In this document: piece by piece, positions 13,723 through 26,086 of the stretch
Position numbering within the stretch: the first letter of the stretch is position 1
Layout: each line of letters begins with the position of its first letter
NCBI GenBank assembly: GCA_037074615.1
Contig: CM073560.1
Span: 7,943,501-8,007,500 of the forward strand
DNA: 64,000 bases
Source: Leucaena leucocephala
Taxonomy: Eukaryota; Streptophyta; Magnoliopsida; Fabales; Fabaceae
Direction of reading: 5' to 3'
Position numbers and translations under genes: made by a program
Notes under the pieces: generated by a model
Databases searched by the model: none
What the model was told of the DNA's origin: nothing
What the model saw: the letters and a program-made list of their open reading frames with translations, nothing else

Positions 13723-14101
13723 TCTAACAGCTCAGCACCCTTCCACATAGATATTGTCCGCTTTCCCCTTAGGCAGGCCCCAAGCCCACATGAGGTCACG
13801 GTTTCATTCTCCAGGCACATGAGGACTTTAACCCCTTAGGAACCCAAAACGCGTCCTCCGGGTATCAAAGTACACAGCGGAAGATATTATCCCGACATGA
13901 GGCCACTGCCCCTTAGGCCAGGTTTTTTTCCCCAGCACTGCCTGCCTACCCACTCGTGCCTGCCTACCCCTTCGGGGCGCTTGGTGACGAGAGGCGCTTG
14001 GTGAGTACTGGAAATGCGTCCTTAAGGGAGAGGTATCTACACCCTTATAAGGCATGCTTCTTTCACCTCCCCAACCGATGTGGGACTAATATCCTGTTTC
14101 A
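13723..14101 (-). mobile_element. TRIM-like solo LTR inside B1
   Basis: On the minus strand it opens with tcccacatcggttgggg, followed by a ccttataagg block, a gacgcgttttgggt block and ggacaatatc, in the order I recall for a widespread plant TRIM (miniature LTR element). At about 380 bp it is the right size for one such LTR. B2 has unrelated text at the equivalent place. The exact ends and TSD are uncertain: I could not match 5-bp duplications at the borders. It is compositionally distinct (more GC-rich) from its surroundings. Confidence 0.6.
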
Positions 14102-15079
14102 GGAACTTTGACTTTCGAGAACTTGAAGCCATATGTTAGGCTCATTTCTTGCGCAAGCCTTATCCTAACTTTTGATTCTTTTATTCATCAAAGATTAACT
14201 GAACCAAATCTTTCCAAATGTAGATCTACTCTTGATAGTCACATAGAGGATCTACTTCTAATCATCATCTTAGACTAGCATGTATCTCTATTTCTCATAC
14301 TGTTCCGCTTGCCTACATCATGTGCTAAACCTCTAACTGATAAACTTCAATGAGGCTGTCATCTTTATTCATCATCAGGTCCCTGCATATCTTCATCGTG
14401 ACCTGAGTATGAACTAGGCGCAACGCATCCATAAACTTTAGTTGTGACCATCTCATTCTACTTGTCATGCCTGGACAGCTCTACATTCTTTAGTCACAAC
14501 CTCGGGTCACCTTTCGTCATGGCCTAACTTCTCGAGGACTTCTAGCTGTGTTCCAAACTGTTTTACATTCGACCTGGATCTAACTTGCTTTAAACATTCC
14601 CTTATAATGTTCTTGTCTAGTCTTTACCCTAGTAATGGCCGATCCTTACACATCAGTTGTGAACCATTTGCCAAAAGCTCACTTAGCTTTACATGCCACG
14701 TAGGGTATATAGTAATATCTGGCTTATGGCCATCTCATATCATGCTACTAACATGAAAACTTAATCCAGGTCAATGCCCTCTATCATATCTCTATTTATC
14801 ATCCTTGCTATGGCATTGAAGAACTGCAGCTAAACTGACTGCTCTTGATTTCTACTTCCTTCCATCCCTTAACCTAAACTAAGTAGTTCACTTCCCACAG
14901 CCTTTCTTGAGACTAGTATAGTCACATTGTCTATCTTTCATAAAGAAGGCTCGGGTGGATTAGGGCTAGAAATATCCCTTTAATCTTTATCTATACCCTC
15001 GTATATTCCTGGATTGGGATAATAGGAAGGGATGTCACAGATTGTAACTGGTTCTTAGGCTACTCATATAAAACTTATC
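14102..15079 (-). other. B1 internal region, non-coding part 3
   Basis: Partly collinear with B2 41330-41830. It includes weak, decayed gtcgtgacc-like units near 14393-14530. No coding domain is seen. Confidence 0.45.
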
Positions 15080-15480
15080 CTCAAACTCTAGTAGAGGAGG
15101 AATAATATCTGGCCTACCTATAATTCAGTGTCAGTTCTCAGCTTCCTTAGCCGTACTTTGTCCTCTCATTGGAGGAATAGAGCTTATATCAGGGTTAGAG
15201 AGCACTCTATCAAACTCATCCTGTACATAATTACTAGACCCATCATTATCTAGTGCAGCATTATCTGATGCATACACAACATCTAACTGAATTTCTCATA
15301 TTCTCCAGACTATAAATCTGAGTCTACAAAAATATGCATGGGGTACTTTACTATAAACCTTCCTCATTGAGTCCCTTATGATGTTATCTGAACTCTCTTC
15401 ACTACCTGAAGAGTCAAAGTCTGGGTGTTCCTCATCTTTATACAGCATTAAAGGTTGGGGGTCTCACTGATTAGCTGATG
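15080..15480 (-). pseudogene. Unidentified acidic reading frame in B1
   Basis: Read on the minus strand, one frame is largely open and acidic: DEEHPDFDSSGSEESSDN near 15430, then, after one stop, a stretch containing SNYVQDEFDRVLSNPDISS, ending in two stops near 15090. I recognise no domain. It lies downstream of the leader frame at 15560-15745 in element orientation, where B2 instead has gag. It may be a relic of gag-upstream sequence, an accessory frame, or captured sequence. A loosely similar acidic frame occurs in element C at 57873. Confidence 0.35.
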
Positions 15481-15559
15481 TTTCAAGCTTAACTTTATGA
15501 ATCCCCATGTCTACTACTCCAACATTTACCCTGTGTTTTGCGACCAAAAGTCTTCTCTC

Positions 15560-15745
15560 ATCGTGACTTATGACTTAACTTGTCATAACTTGGACATCTA
15601 GCATGCTCACTATAGTATCTGGTCACAACACGATACCTCAAGCTACTCTTACAGCTTCCTTAGTCGTGAACTGATCAGCTTCTATCTCTATCCATAGAGG
15701 AAACTGCTTCTTAAACATTATTCTGCTTAGTCCAGCCACATTATT
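15560..15745 (-). pseudogene. Leader reading frame of B1, broken
   Basis: Homologous on the DNA level to the 60-codon ATG-initiated frame at 42751-42933 of B2 (shared text around gaagcagtttcc and gacttatgacttaac), but with several stops. It is the first frame after the primer site in these elements. Function unknown. Confidence 0.5.
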
Positions 15746-16105
15746 TTAATAAACATGAGACATCGGCTGTATCGGCTGACTAAGATTAGCTGATCGTAAT
15801 CATATCCTTCGTAAGACTATAAAGCTTAGGGTACAGTCTCATTCGTCTAGTGTCACTGTCTTCTATCTAAACCTTTCTAAGCAGTGAACACCATCCCTAT
15901 ATCATACTCTAGGGAAAGAACCACTCAAACTTCTCATTTGTTTAAGGGATCAGTCTCACTAAACCAGAGCATCACTGAGCCAGAACCTTTTGTTCTGTGC
16001 CAGAATCTTATCCTCTGAGCCAGAACCCTTTGTTCTGTGCTAACTTTATTCTGTACTAACGCCAGAAATCATCTATTCAGAGCATTTCCTAAGCCAGAAT
16101 CCTTT

Positions 16106-16117
16106 GCTCTGATACCA
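16106..16117 (-). other. Primer-binding site of B1
   Basis: TGGTATCAGAGC on the minus strand, three bases inside the 5' LTR, complementary to the 3' end of initiator-Met tRNA. It marks the right LTR as the 5' LTR and fixes the element's orientation. Confidence 0.85.
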
Positions 16118-16120
16118 AAA

Positions 16121-19100
16121 TGAAACATCCTTACTTTTGTACATCTTAGGGACCAATTGGTAGTATTTAGAACCACTTTCAAGGTCATTGAAATCTAATT
16201 TCTCAATCTGGAGTTTTACTCTTATCGAGTACTGTTTACTGTGTAAATTCCAGATGAGTGACCTGATTTCAAAAAATCATAACTAATTCTAGAAAAATCA
16301 GAATGCAGTGGTTCAAATTGATACAAGAAGCTAACTCAATACTATTTCAAGGAAAAATAACTCGTTGACCATTCCTTGTCCAAGTCAACGTCAGTCAAAG
16401 TTACAACTTTACTGTTCATCCAGCGTTTTTCTCCTGAATCCAGCATTTTGGTCCCAACTTTGATAATTTATATCTCCATGTGTAGACATCGAAATGAGAC
16501 ATTCTATATATCAAATCGAAGCTTGGTATGTCTACTATTTATCATAAACATATCATACATTTATTTAATCATTTACTATTTTTAATTATAGATCAAACAT
16601 CACTATATCACCACGAGTTACTGTTCATAGTGGCAAATTCCAGCAAGCAACTTTACATACATATGCATACGTCAATCACATATCAAACAAGCATGCCAAA
16701 CAATACTTATCATTAAATAATAAATCTTTATACAACAGGGCATGAACAAAATCCTCGTATCTCTATTACATCTTTCCTGCCTGAAATCCGGCAGTATAAC
16801 TACTATACTTCATCTGTAAAAATAACTGATCTTGTACTGATTCGGTAATTCCCGTGAGAATTACCATTCTACGTAAGTACCCAGGAAAGACTGGATGAAC
16901 CGACTAGGTCCACTCACTTCCAGACTCCTTAGACAGTACCTACGTACACAGTACGCATCATCTCCTTATGTTCAGTCTGAAAATCGGCAGCATAACGGCG
17001 TCTTACAGCATTCTCAAAATTCACTTCGACATAACCTCTCTGTAATGGGTTATAAATAGGGGATGAGATTCGGGGGAATCTCAGTAGCAAACGGTACTAA
17101 ACAATGCATGCATTAAAGTAAATACTTGTGCTTGCTTGTGAAAGTGTAAACATTGTGTAATGTGCATGCTTCCATGTAACATATGAAATACAATTGGCCA
17201 AGGTAATCATAGAAACAGAGCTTCAATCATATACACATATGCACACAATTCAACAAAGTCATGGCACAATCAAGCATAACATTCAATACATACAAGTTTA
17301 GGGTAAGTTTACTACCTTATTGCTTTACTTCTTTCCACTTTAACTTTGGTTCTTCCTTCTTACTTTTTCTTGCTATGTGGCTGCCCTCTTTTGAGTACAC
17401 CAAGCAATTCCTAACATCACATTACCATCCAACCATTACAATCTAACTTCTCTTGAACACTAAGCTTACTTTAAGTAACATAACTTCCTTTAATCTTTAC
17501 CAATTGACTTAGCCTTTGAATCAATTGATGTCTTGACCTTTCCCTACACAATTTGGCCTTTTGAATCCATTTATGAACTCAAAACAACCAAATTCCAGCA
17601 ACTATGCACTGTTCCGGACAGATTTGAAAAACATGCATAATTCTTTCAAAAATTCTCATTTTGATTCCAATGCTTCCCATACTTGTTCCTCCACTTCCCC
17701 CACACAAAATCTCATTTTAAGACCATTGGAAGTATCAAAATCATGAAATTCAAATCACTGTTCACGTGAGTGAACAGTACCGTGAGGAATTTTCAACATT
17801 ATAACCTTTAATTCCAAAGGTTTTCAAGGTTCAAAACCTTTCCAATCCTACACAAAATCATCATATAAACACAATGGAAGCATTAAATCATTGAAATTCC
17901 ATTTCCTTCTATCATGAACAGTGCATGAACAGTGCAAACCGAAATGGTAAAGTCAAGAACATCAACTTACTTCACAACCAAGCATGTAACTAACTTGTTT
18001 AAGCTTGTCTTAACTATCTATGACTTAAAACTCATATTCCTTTCACATATACACAAAAATTCCAGCAGCATTTCCCCAAGATTTAAGCCTCAAAAATCAC
18101 TTAAACTAAAGCACAAACCATAAGAACAAAAGGTAGAAGCAAGGAGACAACTTACCTTACTTGCTCCTTCAAGACCCTTGCTTCTTCCTTGCTTTCTTCC
18201 ACTTTCTTTCTCTAGAACTCACTTCTCTTTCTAAAGGAGCTCTTGGGTGTGAAGAATGAATGGAAAGGGGGTATTTATAGCAAAAGTCATGTGCCATTTG
18301 AAGGCTAAGATCACTTTGGAAACTATTTGATCTAATGGTTAAAGGTTTGATCTTGGAATGTCTTTTCACTTTTCACTCAAGACCTTACCACCATGACATC
18401 ACTAGCATGGCCTCCCTTGGTACACCTAACCCTTCCTCTTTTTGGGTGCCATTCTTGTGTCCTTGTGGGTCCCACCATGTGCAACACCTAATTCTTACTT
18501 TATTCTCTTTTTCTTTCTTTTCAAAAATCCATAAATTATTTATTATTTGGACTTGGGCTCCAAGATAACTTTTGGGCCTTATTGGGCTGGCCTAGGACAA
18601 AATATTGGGCCTCTTTTAGGTCCAATAGCTAACTGGCCCAAATCCCAATATACTTTCCTCATACCGATATCCGTAACTTACCCTGATCTTAGCATAAATG
18701 CTAAACACCTCTTTTAATTGTTCTAACATTTTTAGAAATTCATTCTAATATAAAATGAATTCTCTACAAAGTTTCATAATTTTCTGAGACCCAGAAGTCC
18801 TGTTAAAAATTACATATATTTCCTTTAACCCTTTATCGGTGTCCTTTTTCACCGTAAATTTCATAATTAATTCTACAAGACTCCTTTTTGACTTCTGTCA
18901 ACTCCATAAATTCTCATATTAATTATAATAATTTACTATCAAATTTCCTCTTATATCCATCCATTGTGTGAAATGACCAAAATGCCCTCCATTTACTTCT
19001 AGTTTCTTAAGGCATCACAGTGGCATTTTCGTAATTTTGCACTTTGGCTCTTAGACTTTCTTCCTCTTCCAATTAATCATTTTCTTTACATAAATATGGC

Positions 19101-19177
19101 CACATCTTTTCCTAAACATCTCATATATTTTATTCAATCTGTACATACAACTTAGTACAGAAATTAGGGATGTTACA
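16121..19177 (-). mobile_element. B1 5' LTR
   Basis: 3057 bp, TGTAACATCCC...GGATGTTTCA on the minus strand. Nearly identical to 5749-8805. The outer edge at 19177 abuts TSD TGTCC and then the rest of the copia solo LTR. Confidence 0.9.
18272..18279 (-). promoter_or_regulatory. TATA box of B1 5' LTR
   Basis: TATAAATA on the minus strand; the core promoter that would drive B1 transcription. Confidence 0.65.
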
Positions 19178-19197
19178 TGTCCCCTCTGGAGTTTTCT

Positions 19198-19330
19198 GTC
19201 GCGACCTCCCCCGCTACTAGTCGTGACCTGTAGCCTCTGGAGTTGTCAGTCGCGACTTCCTCAGCTTCTAGTCGCTACCTGTCGTCTCTTTTCAGATTTC
19301 TGACATTCAGATGCCTATTTAGTCGAGACC
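19198..19330 (+). repeat. TCGCGA palindrome array, segment 2 of 3
   Basis: Continuation of the array cut at 5748: tgtcgcgacc, agtcgtgacc, agtcgcgact, agtcgctacc and agtcgagacc. It is cut again by the gypsy LTR at 19331. Confidence 0.75.
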
Positions 19331-22300
19331 TGTAACACCCTAATTTTTAGGCCTAGAGAGGCCAGAAGGAGATTCAAGGGCATAATCGTAATTATGGGAA
19401 AGATCGGACTGGTAGCCGATGAGTACCATATTTTGCCAGAAAATAGAGAAAATTATGCTGATCGTTTCACTGAACTGTGAAATGTGCATATGAGGTCTCT
19501 ATGTGTATAAAAGAATTAGAAATGTGACCAGGGGTAAAATGGTCATTTTTTGAAAAGTGTGCGCAGGAGCGTACTTTCAGGCCAAAATAGCCCGGTCCGG
19601 ATAAAATATCTGAAAATATCGGAAGATAGAGAAAAGGATTCCGGATTGAATGAGGAGTCACAGAATTTTGATTTGAGGTCCCGATTTTTCTGTAAAAATC
19701 CTCGAAGATGGGAAATTACAGTTATAATCGGTAAAGGAAGAGCAGTCCGAATAGAGATGATCGGACAATGGCCAGAGGCCATACAGTGTTGTCTAAGGCC
19801 CGTAGTGACACCAGGGAAGGCCCAAGCCCATAATACCAGTTCAGTGGTAAGAGGGGCCGGTGTCCGGGAAAAATGTGCAAAATGACGAAAATGCCCTTAT
19901 GTTATAGAATAACTGAAGAATGAGTAAAGGGTATTTTGGTCATTTGGCTAAGGTTAGACAGTCAAGAAGGGGTATCTGGATAGTTGACCAGGGCCAGAGA
20001 ATACTCTGGTAAAATATGAAAAGACAATAATGCCCCTAGACCGAGCAAAGGAAATGAAAGGACTTAAGTGCAATTATGGAAAGTTTCAAGGCCAAGAAGG
20101 AAAGTAGACAAAAATGTGGGGTCCTTAAGTGTAATTTTAGCCAAGTAAAAAGGGACTTAAATGAAAAGAAGAAAAGTTCCCTGGGGCTAAATTGTAATTA
20201 AAGAAAGTCAGGCGGAAGTGGTTTGGACTGTCCGAAAGCATTTCAGTCCCAGATTTCACCGGTAGAGAGAGCAAGTGACGCTCGGTAATCTGGCTTGATA
20301 CAGGAATTTTTGAAGACTCCAGATAGCCAGAAATGGACTGATCGTCCAAAAGTTATAAAAATTCATACCGGATATCCTAGAATTCAGATCTAGGTGAGAA
20401 AATATAGGATGATACGTCCTTATGGGACGGATGTCGGGAAACTGACAGAATACCGATAGGAGGCCTGTAGAAAAAGTTATTCGCAGATTAGAAAATCCAA
20501 ACGGGAGTGTGAGGCCTCCGGGTATCCGATAGGGAGATTTATCGGTATTTAAAAAGGGACTGAATGAGTTCGGATGACCTCAGTCAGATGACTGATATGA
20601 CTCACAGGGATGCCTGAACACCGCAGGCCAGTGTATCGGACAGAAGGAGCTAGTGTCCGGATATGTGTATAAACGGTGAATAATAGATAAAATATTCAAT
20701 AATTATTAACGAGGGAAGATTCCTCGTAATGCGTGCCATGAGGATATTGGACCCAGAAAGGCCCAATAATGGCGCCAACAGAGGCCCAGTAAGATACTTG
20801 GACTGATAGGTGGGCCAGTGTCCGGCAGAACCCCGGAAAATTGCGAAATTACGAAAATGCCCCTGTGTTGTACAAAAGTGTAACAGATGAATGAAGGGCA
20901 TTTTGGTAATTCTGGATAGGCCCAGAAGCCAAGGTACATACAGATAAAGTTACTGAGAGTCAGTATATACCCTGGCAGAGTACAGAAGGGTGTAAAATGA
21001 CGATTTTACCCTTAGGGTTAAAAGAGTGCAAGAAAAGGCACCCAAGGGTATTTTGGTAATTTGCTAAGGGCTGTTTCTTGGGAATCGAGCCATCAGAGTA
21101 CTTGAGCTTGATCAGGATCCAAGACAACATTCCCAGAGCCCAAAAACGTAGGCCCAGTAATGTGTGGGAAAAAGTGGCATTAAAATATTATTTTAATGCT
21201 GTTTCAATAAAGTAAAGTTACTCGGTCAGCACGATAACCGAGGAGGTGATCAGATAAAGTCCTGGATTTATCTGGATATCATTGGAAGGCGTGAAAGGTC
21301 CCTTCCAGGTGCCATATGGCGTAATCTTAAAGGCAGAAGAAAAAGTTGAGGACACGTATTACGAGGCAAGATACTGGACCGGTGAGTCAGCATGCTGAGT
21401 CAGCTGCTGAGGTGTCCAAGATTGCAGACATGTGATAAATGTGGCACTGAGGTGTCCTGGTGAGGTGTCCCAATGATGTCATGCATGATGCAGTAAAGGA
21501 GGAATTAAGAAAAATAGGAAAATCCAGGAAAAACCAGGACCGCAGGATCAAAGTTCATGGAAATTACGAGATTGCCATTAGAGGAGGTTATAAATACCCC
21601 CCTTGCCATTCATATGCCACGTCCAAGAGCCCATTTTAGAGAGAGGAGGAGGTGCTAGAGAGAGAAAGTGAGAGGAAGAAAGAAAGAAAGGAAGTTCTGG
21701 CGGAGTTGGAAGCAGAATAGAGATAGTAGAGTTCTGCTGAGCTCTTGAGGTAGTAACTAGTCCTAGCTTTTATGTAATGGCTTTGTGATTTGTTGTGCTA
21801 TTGTTTGGTTGGATTGTTGTCTTATATGTTATGTCTGAAGCTCTGCTATAATGCTATGATCATATGTTATTAAGCATGGAAGCACGCGGCATACTTATCT
21901 GTACACAATCACAAGCAAGCACTGTCACTCTGCATTACATATATTGTTATGATTGTTGCTACTGAGATTACCCCGAATCTCATCCCAATAAGTAAACCAT
22001 TACAGGGGAGGTTATGTCAAAATGAATTCTGGGAATTTTAAGAGACGCCGTTATGCTGCCGAAATTATGACAAGATAAGGAAAGCAGCTGATACGTACTG
22101 TGTACGTAGGTACTGTCTAAGGAGGCTGGAAGTGAGTGGACCTAGCCGGTTCATCCAGTCTTTCCTGGGTACTTACGTAGAATGGTAGTTCTCACGGGAA
22201 TTACCGAATCGGTACAAGATCAGTTACTTCCTGAAGATGAAGCGTAGCGGTTATGCTGCCGGATTTCAGGCAGAAAAAGATATAATAGAGATAGTAGACA

Positions 22301-22709
22301 TACCAAGCTTCGATTTGATATATAGAATGTCTCATTTGTATGTCTACACAAGAAGATATAAATTATCAAAGTTGGGACCAGAATGCTGGATTCAGGGAGA
22401 AAAACGTGAGATGAACAGTAAAGTTGACAGGTTGACTGACGTTGACTTGGTCAATGAATGGTCAACGAGTTATTTTTCCCTGAAATATAATTGAGTTAGC
22501 TTCATTTAGCAATTGGAACCACTTCATTTCAATTTTTCTAGAATTAGTTATGATTTTTCGAAGTCAGGTCACTCATCTGGAATTTACACAGTGAACAGTA
22601 CTCGATAAGAGTAAAACTCCAGATTGAGAAATTGGACTTTAATGTCCTTGAAAGTGGTTATAAATGCTACCAAATGGTCCCTAAGACATACGAAAGTAAG
22701 GATGTTTCA
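19331..22709 (+). mobile_element. Gypsy solo LTR nested in the copia solo LTR
   Basis: Starts TGTAACACCC at 19331 and ends GGATGTTTCA at 22709; TSDs AGACC at 19326-19330 and 22710-22714. 3379 bp and no internal sequence, so a solo LTR. It has a complete LTR layout: U3, TATA at 21589, GA-rich leader, then the family's 3' end (gtccctaagacatacgaaagtaagg). It is longer than B2's LTRs because it keeps a promoter block that B2 lacks. Confidence 0.92.
21589..21596 (+). promoter_or_regulatory. TATA box of solo LTR 19331-22709
   Basis: TATAAATA followed by CCCCCC. A GA-rich tract follows at about 21635-21690. Confidence 0.65.
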
Positions 22710-22714
22710 AGACC

Positions 22715-22750
22715 TCTGTGTCAACTGGTCACGACCTGTCGTCGTACCTG
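22715..22750 (+). repeat. TCGCGA palindrome array, segment 3 of 3
   Basis: Units ggtcacgacc and the gtcgtacctgg tail that also closes the intact arrays near 31890 and 53820. Confidence 0.6.
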
Positions 22751-24760
22751 GTCCTCTTTTCTCGATCGCAAGAAGTCAACAACTCAGATCAGCTTCCTCT
22801 ACCGGTATCCACACGAACAGCGTTCCAATCACGAATGACGTGTTAGCGCCTGTTGTCCCTCTAGGGCTTTCTCAAGAATCCATCCTCACCGTCTCTATTT
22901 TGGCAGTTTCTTATCTGCAAACCTTTTGCACTCTCCTTGCCCCCTTTTTCTCGTGTAGAACCCTAGCTCCTAATATCAAATATATAGGATGCTATCAGGC
23001 TTATAATTGGGCTGGGTTTTAGAATTAATCATATTAATTCTGAATTTAATACAATATCATATATTGCATAATTTGATAAGAAACTAATTAAATAAATATG
23101 GTTTATATTAAATCCGTCTCACATATTTAATTCACCTATTTATTTAATTTAAAATAAAGATAAGACGGAATTATATTTTATTTATTCTCATAAATCAAAT
23201 TTGAGATATCATATCAATTTAAATTTCAAATTCAAATAGATCATATTAATTTAAATTCAAATTCAAAAGTGATAGAGATTTAATTTATCCTTATCATATA
23301 TATAATATAGAAATTCACCCTAGATTATTCATTGAATCAATACATGTCTTAGATTCAATGAATATGGACATCATAGCTCGTGTTGGGCTATTTTATGTGC
23401 GACCCTGTAGGCCCATATGAAGTTGGCAGTGGGCCAGTTGCTATACTGCAACACAAGTCGCAAGCGGTTTCTAGCAAGATATTATGACTACCCAAATCAT
23501 ATGAGGATCGATAAACGATGTAACCTTTCATACAACCACATCACGTCCCTTTTGTCACACGATATTTTGGTCATGGATGAGGCATGGAGAACGTCATCCT
23601 CCTGTTCCTGACCGTTGCTTTCTCGATCCCTGAGTAGTTTGACTATAGAAATGGAACTACCTTTCCATTACAGTATGGCCATATATTTCTCAGACTCACT
23701 CATCGAGGAGCCCAGTAATATCTCTCTACGAATGTGAGGGACAAATTCCATCTTTACCATTCCCATTCCTCCGTATGAAAAACCACTAAGCCCGAACATA
23801 ACCTTTATGATCACTCAGTCAAAAGTGACTTTTGACTAGGTCAAAGTTGAGCGTTTGTCGTGTAGGAATCCATGATGATCGCAGGTCAAAGGGCATAGTG
23901 ACATGGTTTATATATGAGAGAAGCTTATGACTTAACCCATGCAGCTCTCTCACAGCGGGTCGGTCCAACACCCTGTACTCTTACATGTGCCTATGACTTT
24001 GATTTATATCTCTATATATCTTCAAAGTCATACTGGTCTTATTTCATCTCTTCTCCCGCCTCGATAATCGGCCAGCGACATTTAGGATAAGATCATGAGT
24101 TATCCAAGGATGGTCATCACAGTAAACATGCAAATAATGTGATAACATAATTAAGAAATTCATAAATCAACAATGTTCATAATACAATGATTGGCCCCTA
24201 GGGCACAATCTCCAACAATATGTATGTAAAGATGGTTAATGAATTTTGTCACTGTGAACAGTAACTCGTGAGGAGGCAATGTAATTAAAAATAGTACATG
24301 ATAGAATAAATATATGAAATTTTACCGACATTTAGTTAACATGTCAATATTCTTTTTGACCCCAAGAATGCTTATTTCAATGTCTATACAAAGAGAATAA
24401 ATTTTTCAAAGTCATGGACCGAAAACTATTTTTCAAAAATTCTAACCAGATGAACAGTAAATTTTGATGTCAGAGTTGACTCCGTTAACTAGTCAATTGG
24501 TCAAAGGAAGTATTTTTCTTTTAAATATTGTTATATTAGCTTCGAGTGTCTTTTTGAACCACTTCATTTTTATTTTTATAGAATTAGTTATGATTTTTTG
24601 AAATTCGTTATCGAATATGGAATTTGCAAATAAATAGTAACTGTGAATTTAGAAATTTTAGATTTTGAAATTGAGCTTCAATGGACTTGTAAGTGGTTCT
24701 AAATGCTACCGAATAGTCCCTACGACGTATGAGAGTAAGGTGTTACAGGTGCTACATTTT

Positions 24761-24772
24761 TGGTATCAGAGC
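24761..24772 (+). other. Primer-binding site of gypsy element C
   Basis: TGGTATCAGAGC, complementary to initiator-Met tRNA, 13 bases after the LTR end. The internal region of C then continues for only 10 bases before the copia element enters. Confidence 0.85.
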
Positions 24773-26086
24773 AAGAGGTTCTTGTTGGAAATTATGCCCT
24801 AGGGGCCAATCAATATATTATGAACATTGTTGATTAATGAATTTTTTAATTATGTTATCATATTATTTGCATATTTATTGTAATGACCATCCTTGGATAA
24901 CTCATGATCTTATCCTAAATATCCCTGGTCGGTCATCTATGAGGGAGCAAAGATAAAATAAAACCAGTATGACTTCGAAGATGTATAGAGATATAAATCA
25001 AAGTCATACGCACAAGTAAAAGTACAAGGTGTTGGATCGACCCGTTATGAGAGAGCTGCATGGGTTAAGTCATAAGCTTCTCTCATATAAAAACCATGTC
25101 ACTATACCCTTTGACCTGAGATCATCATGGATTCCTACATGACAAACGCTCAGCTTTGACCTAGTCAAAAGTCACTCTTGACCGAGTGATCATAAAGACT
25201 ATGTTCAGGCCTAGTGGTTTTTCATGCGGAGGAATGTGAATGGTCAAGATGGAATTTATCCCTCATATTCCTTGAGAGATATTACTGGGTCCCTCGACCA
25301 GTGAGTCTGAGAAGTGTATGGCCATACTATAATGGAAAGGTAGTTCCATTTCTATAGTCAAACTACTTAGGGATCAAGAAAGTAACGGTCAGGAACAGGA
25401 GGATGACGTTCTCCATGCCTCATCCATGACCAAAATGTTGTGTGACAAAAGGGACGTGATATGGTTGTATGAAAGGTTACATCGTTCATCGATCCTCACA
25501 TGATTTGGGTAGCCGTGATGTCTTGCTAGAGACCGCTTACGACTTGTGAGTCGCATAGTAAATGGCCCACTGCTAACTTTATATGGGCCTACAAGGTCGC
25601 ACACAAAATAGCCCAACATGAGCTATGATGTTTAGATTCATTGAATCTAAGATATGTCCAGATTCAATGAATAAGAGATATTTATAAGATTTAATTTATA
25701 AGGATAAATTAAATCTCTATCACTTTTAAATTTGACATTTAAATTGATATGATATAATATAATATCTCAAATTTGATTTATGAGAATAAATCAAATATAA
25801 TTCTGTCATATCCTTATTTTAAATTAAATGAATAGGTGAATTAAATCTATGGGACGGATTTTGTAACATCCCAATTTTCAGGCCTAGAGACGCAGAGATA
25901 GCCTAAGATTAAGAGGCTACTAGACCCCTTTTTAGCAGAAGTTCCAGAGGAACGTAAAGAGTTTCAGGGACTGAGCTGCGAGTAAGTAAAGGTACGGGGA
26001 CTTATGTGTAAACAGTAGAAGTCCCAAGGGGTAAATGGCCATTTGGGGATGATGTAAAGGTCAAAGGTTCAAGAGTTGACCAGTTA

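Larger units (their letters stand above)
5749..19177 (-). mobile_element. Complete non-autonomous Ty3-gypsy element B1
   Basis: Two 3057-bp LTRs (5749-8805 and 16121-19177), a minus-strand primer site, a purine tract and perfect TSDs TGTCC (5744-5748 and 19178-19182). After removing a nested solo LTR (2.77 kb) and a TRIM-like LTR, the internal region is only about 4.2 kb and shows no reverse transcriptase, RNase H or integrase. By eye the two LTRs differ at about 17 positions (near 0.6%), so this is the youngest complete element here. It was probably mobilised by an autonomous relative. Element B2 at 35752 is a sister. Confidence 0.9.
5539..24217 (-). mobile_element. Ty1-copia (Angela-like) solo LTR carrying two nested gypsy insertions
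   Basis: On the minus strand the LTR starts TGTTGGAGATTGTGCCC at 24217 and ends CAATTCCCTTCA at 5539. Perfect 5-bp TSDs ATATG flank it (5534-5538 and 24218-24222), and no internal copia sequence is present, so it is a solo LTR left by LTR-LTR recombination. Its own sequence is 5539-5748, 19183-19330 and 22715-24217, about 1.86 kb. It sits in the LTR of element C. Its tail carries a TCGCGA-centred palindrome array, and both nested gypsy insertions fell into that array. Confidence 0.9.
2976..24747 (+). mobile_element. Gypsy element C, 5' LTR (split by a copia solo LTR)
   Basis: Starts TGTAACATCCC at 2976 and ends GGTGTTACA at 24747, followed 13 bases later by a primer site, which makes it a 5' LTR and not a solo LTR. 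The LTR sequence itself is 2976-5538 plus 24223-24747, about 3.09 kb; everything between is a nested copia solo LTR and its own passengers. The flanks of the break carry the ATATG duplication. A TATA box lies at 4368, followed by a GA-rich leader. Closest relatives here are the LTRs at 29325 and 58292. The coding part of C is almost entirely missing from the window. Confidence 0.85.

Noticed and set aside
13723..14101. Cassandra-type element with 5S rRNA-derived LTR
   Set aside because: No 5S internal promoter blocks are visible; the block order fits a different TRIM better.
16106..16117. tRNA gene fragments at the TGGTATCAGAGC sites
   Set aside because: Only 11-12 bases complementary to the tRNA 3' end next to LTR ends; they are primer-binding sites, with no cloverleaf.
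19550..19885. A 108-115 codon frame open in five gypsy LTR copies (10449, 19550, 63602 plus; 38135 and 45713 minus)
   Set aside because: The frame at 10449 begins with GTG and I saw no upstream ATG in the copies; the antisense frame is also open. The copies are young, so open frames can persist without selection.
22624..23022. 132-codon frame at the end of solo LTR 19331-22709 running into copia LTR
   Set aside because: It crosses the junction between two different elements, so it cannot be an ancestral gene.
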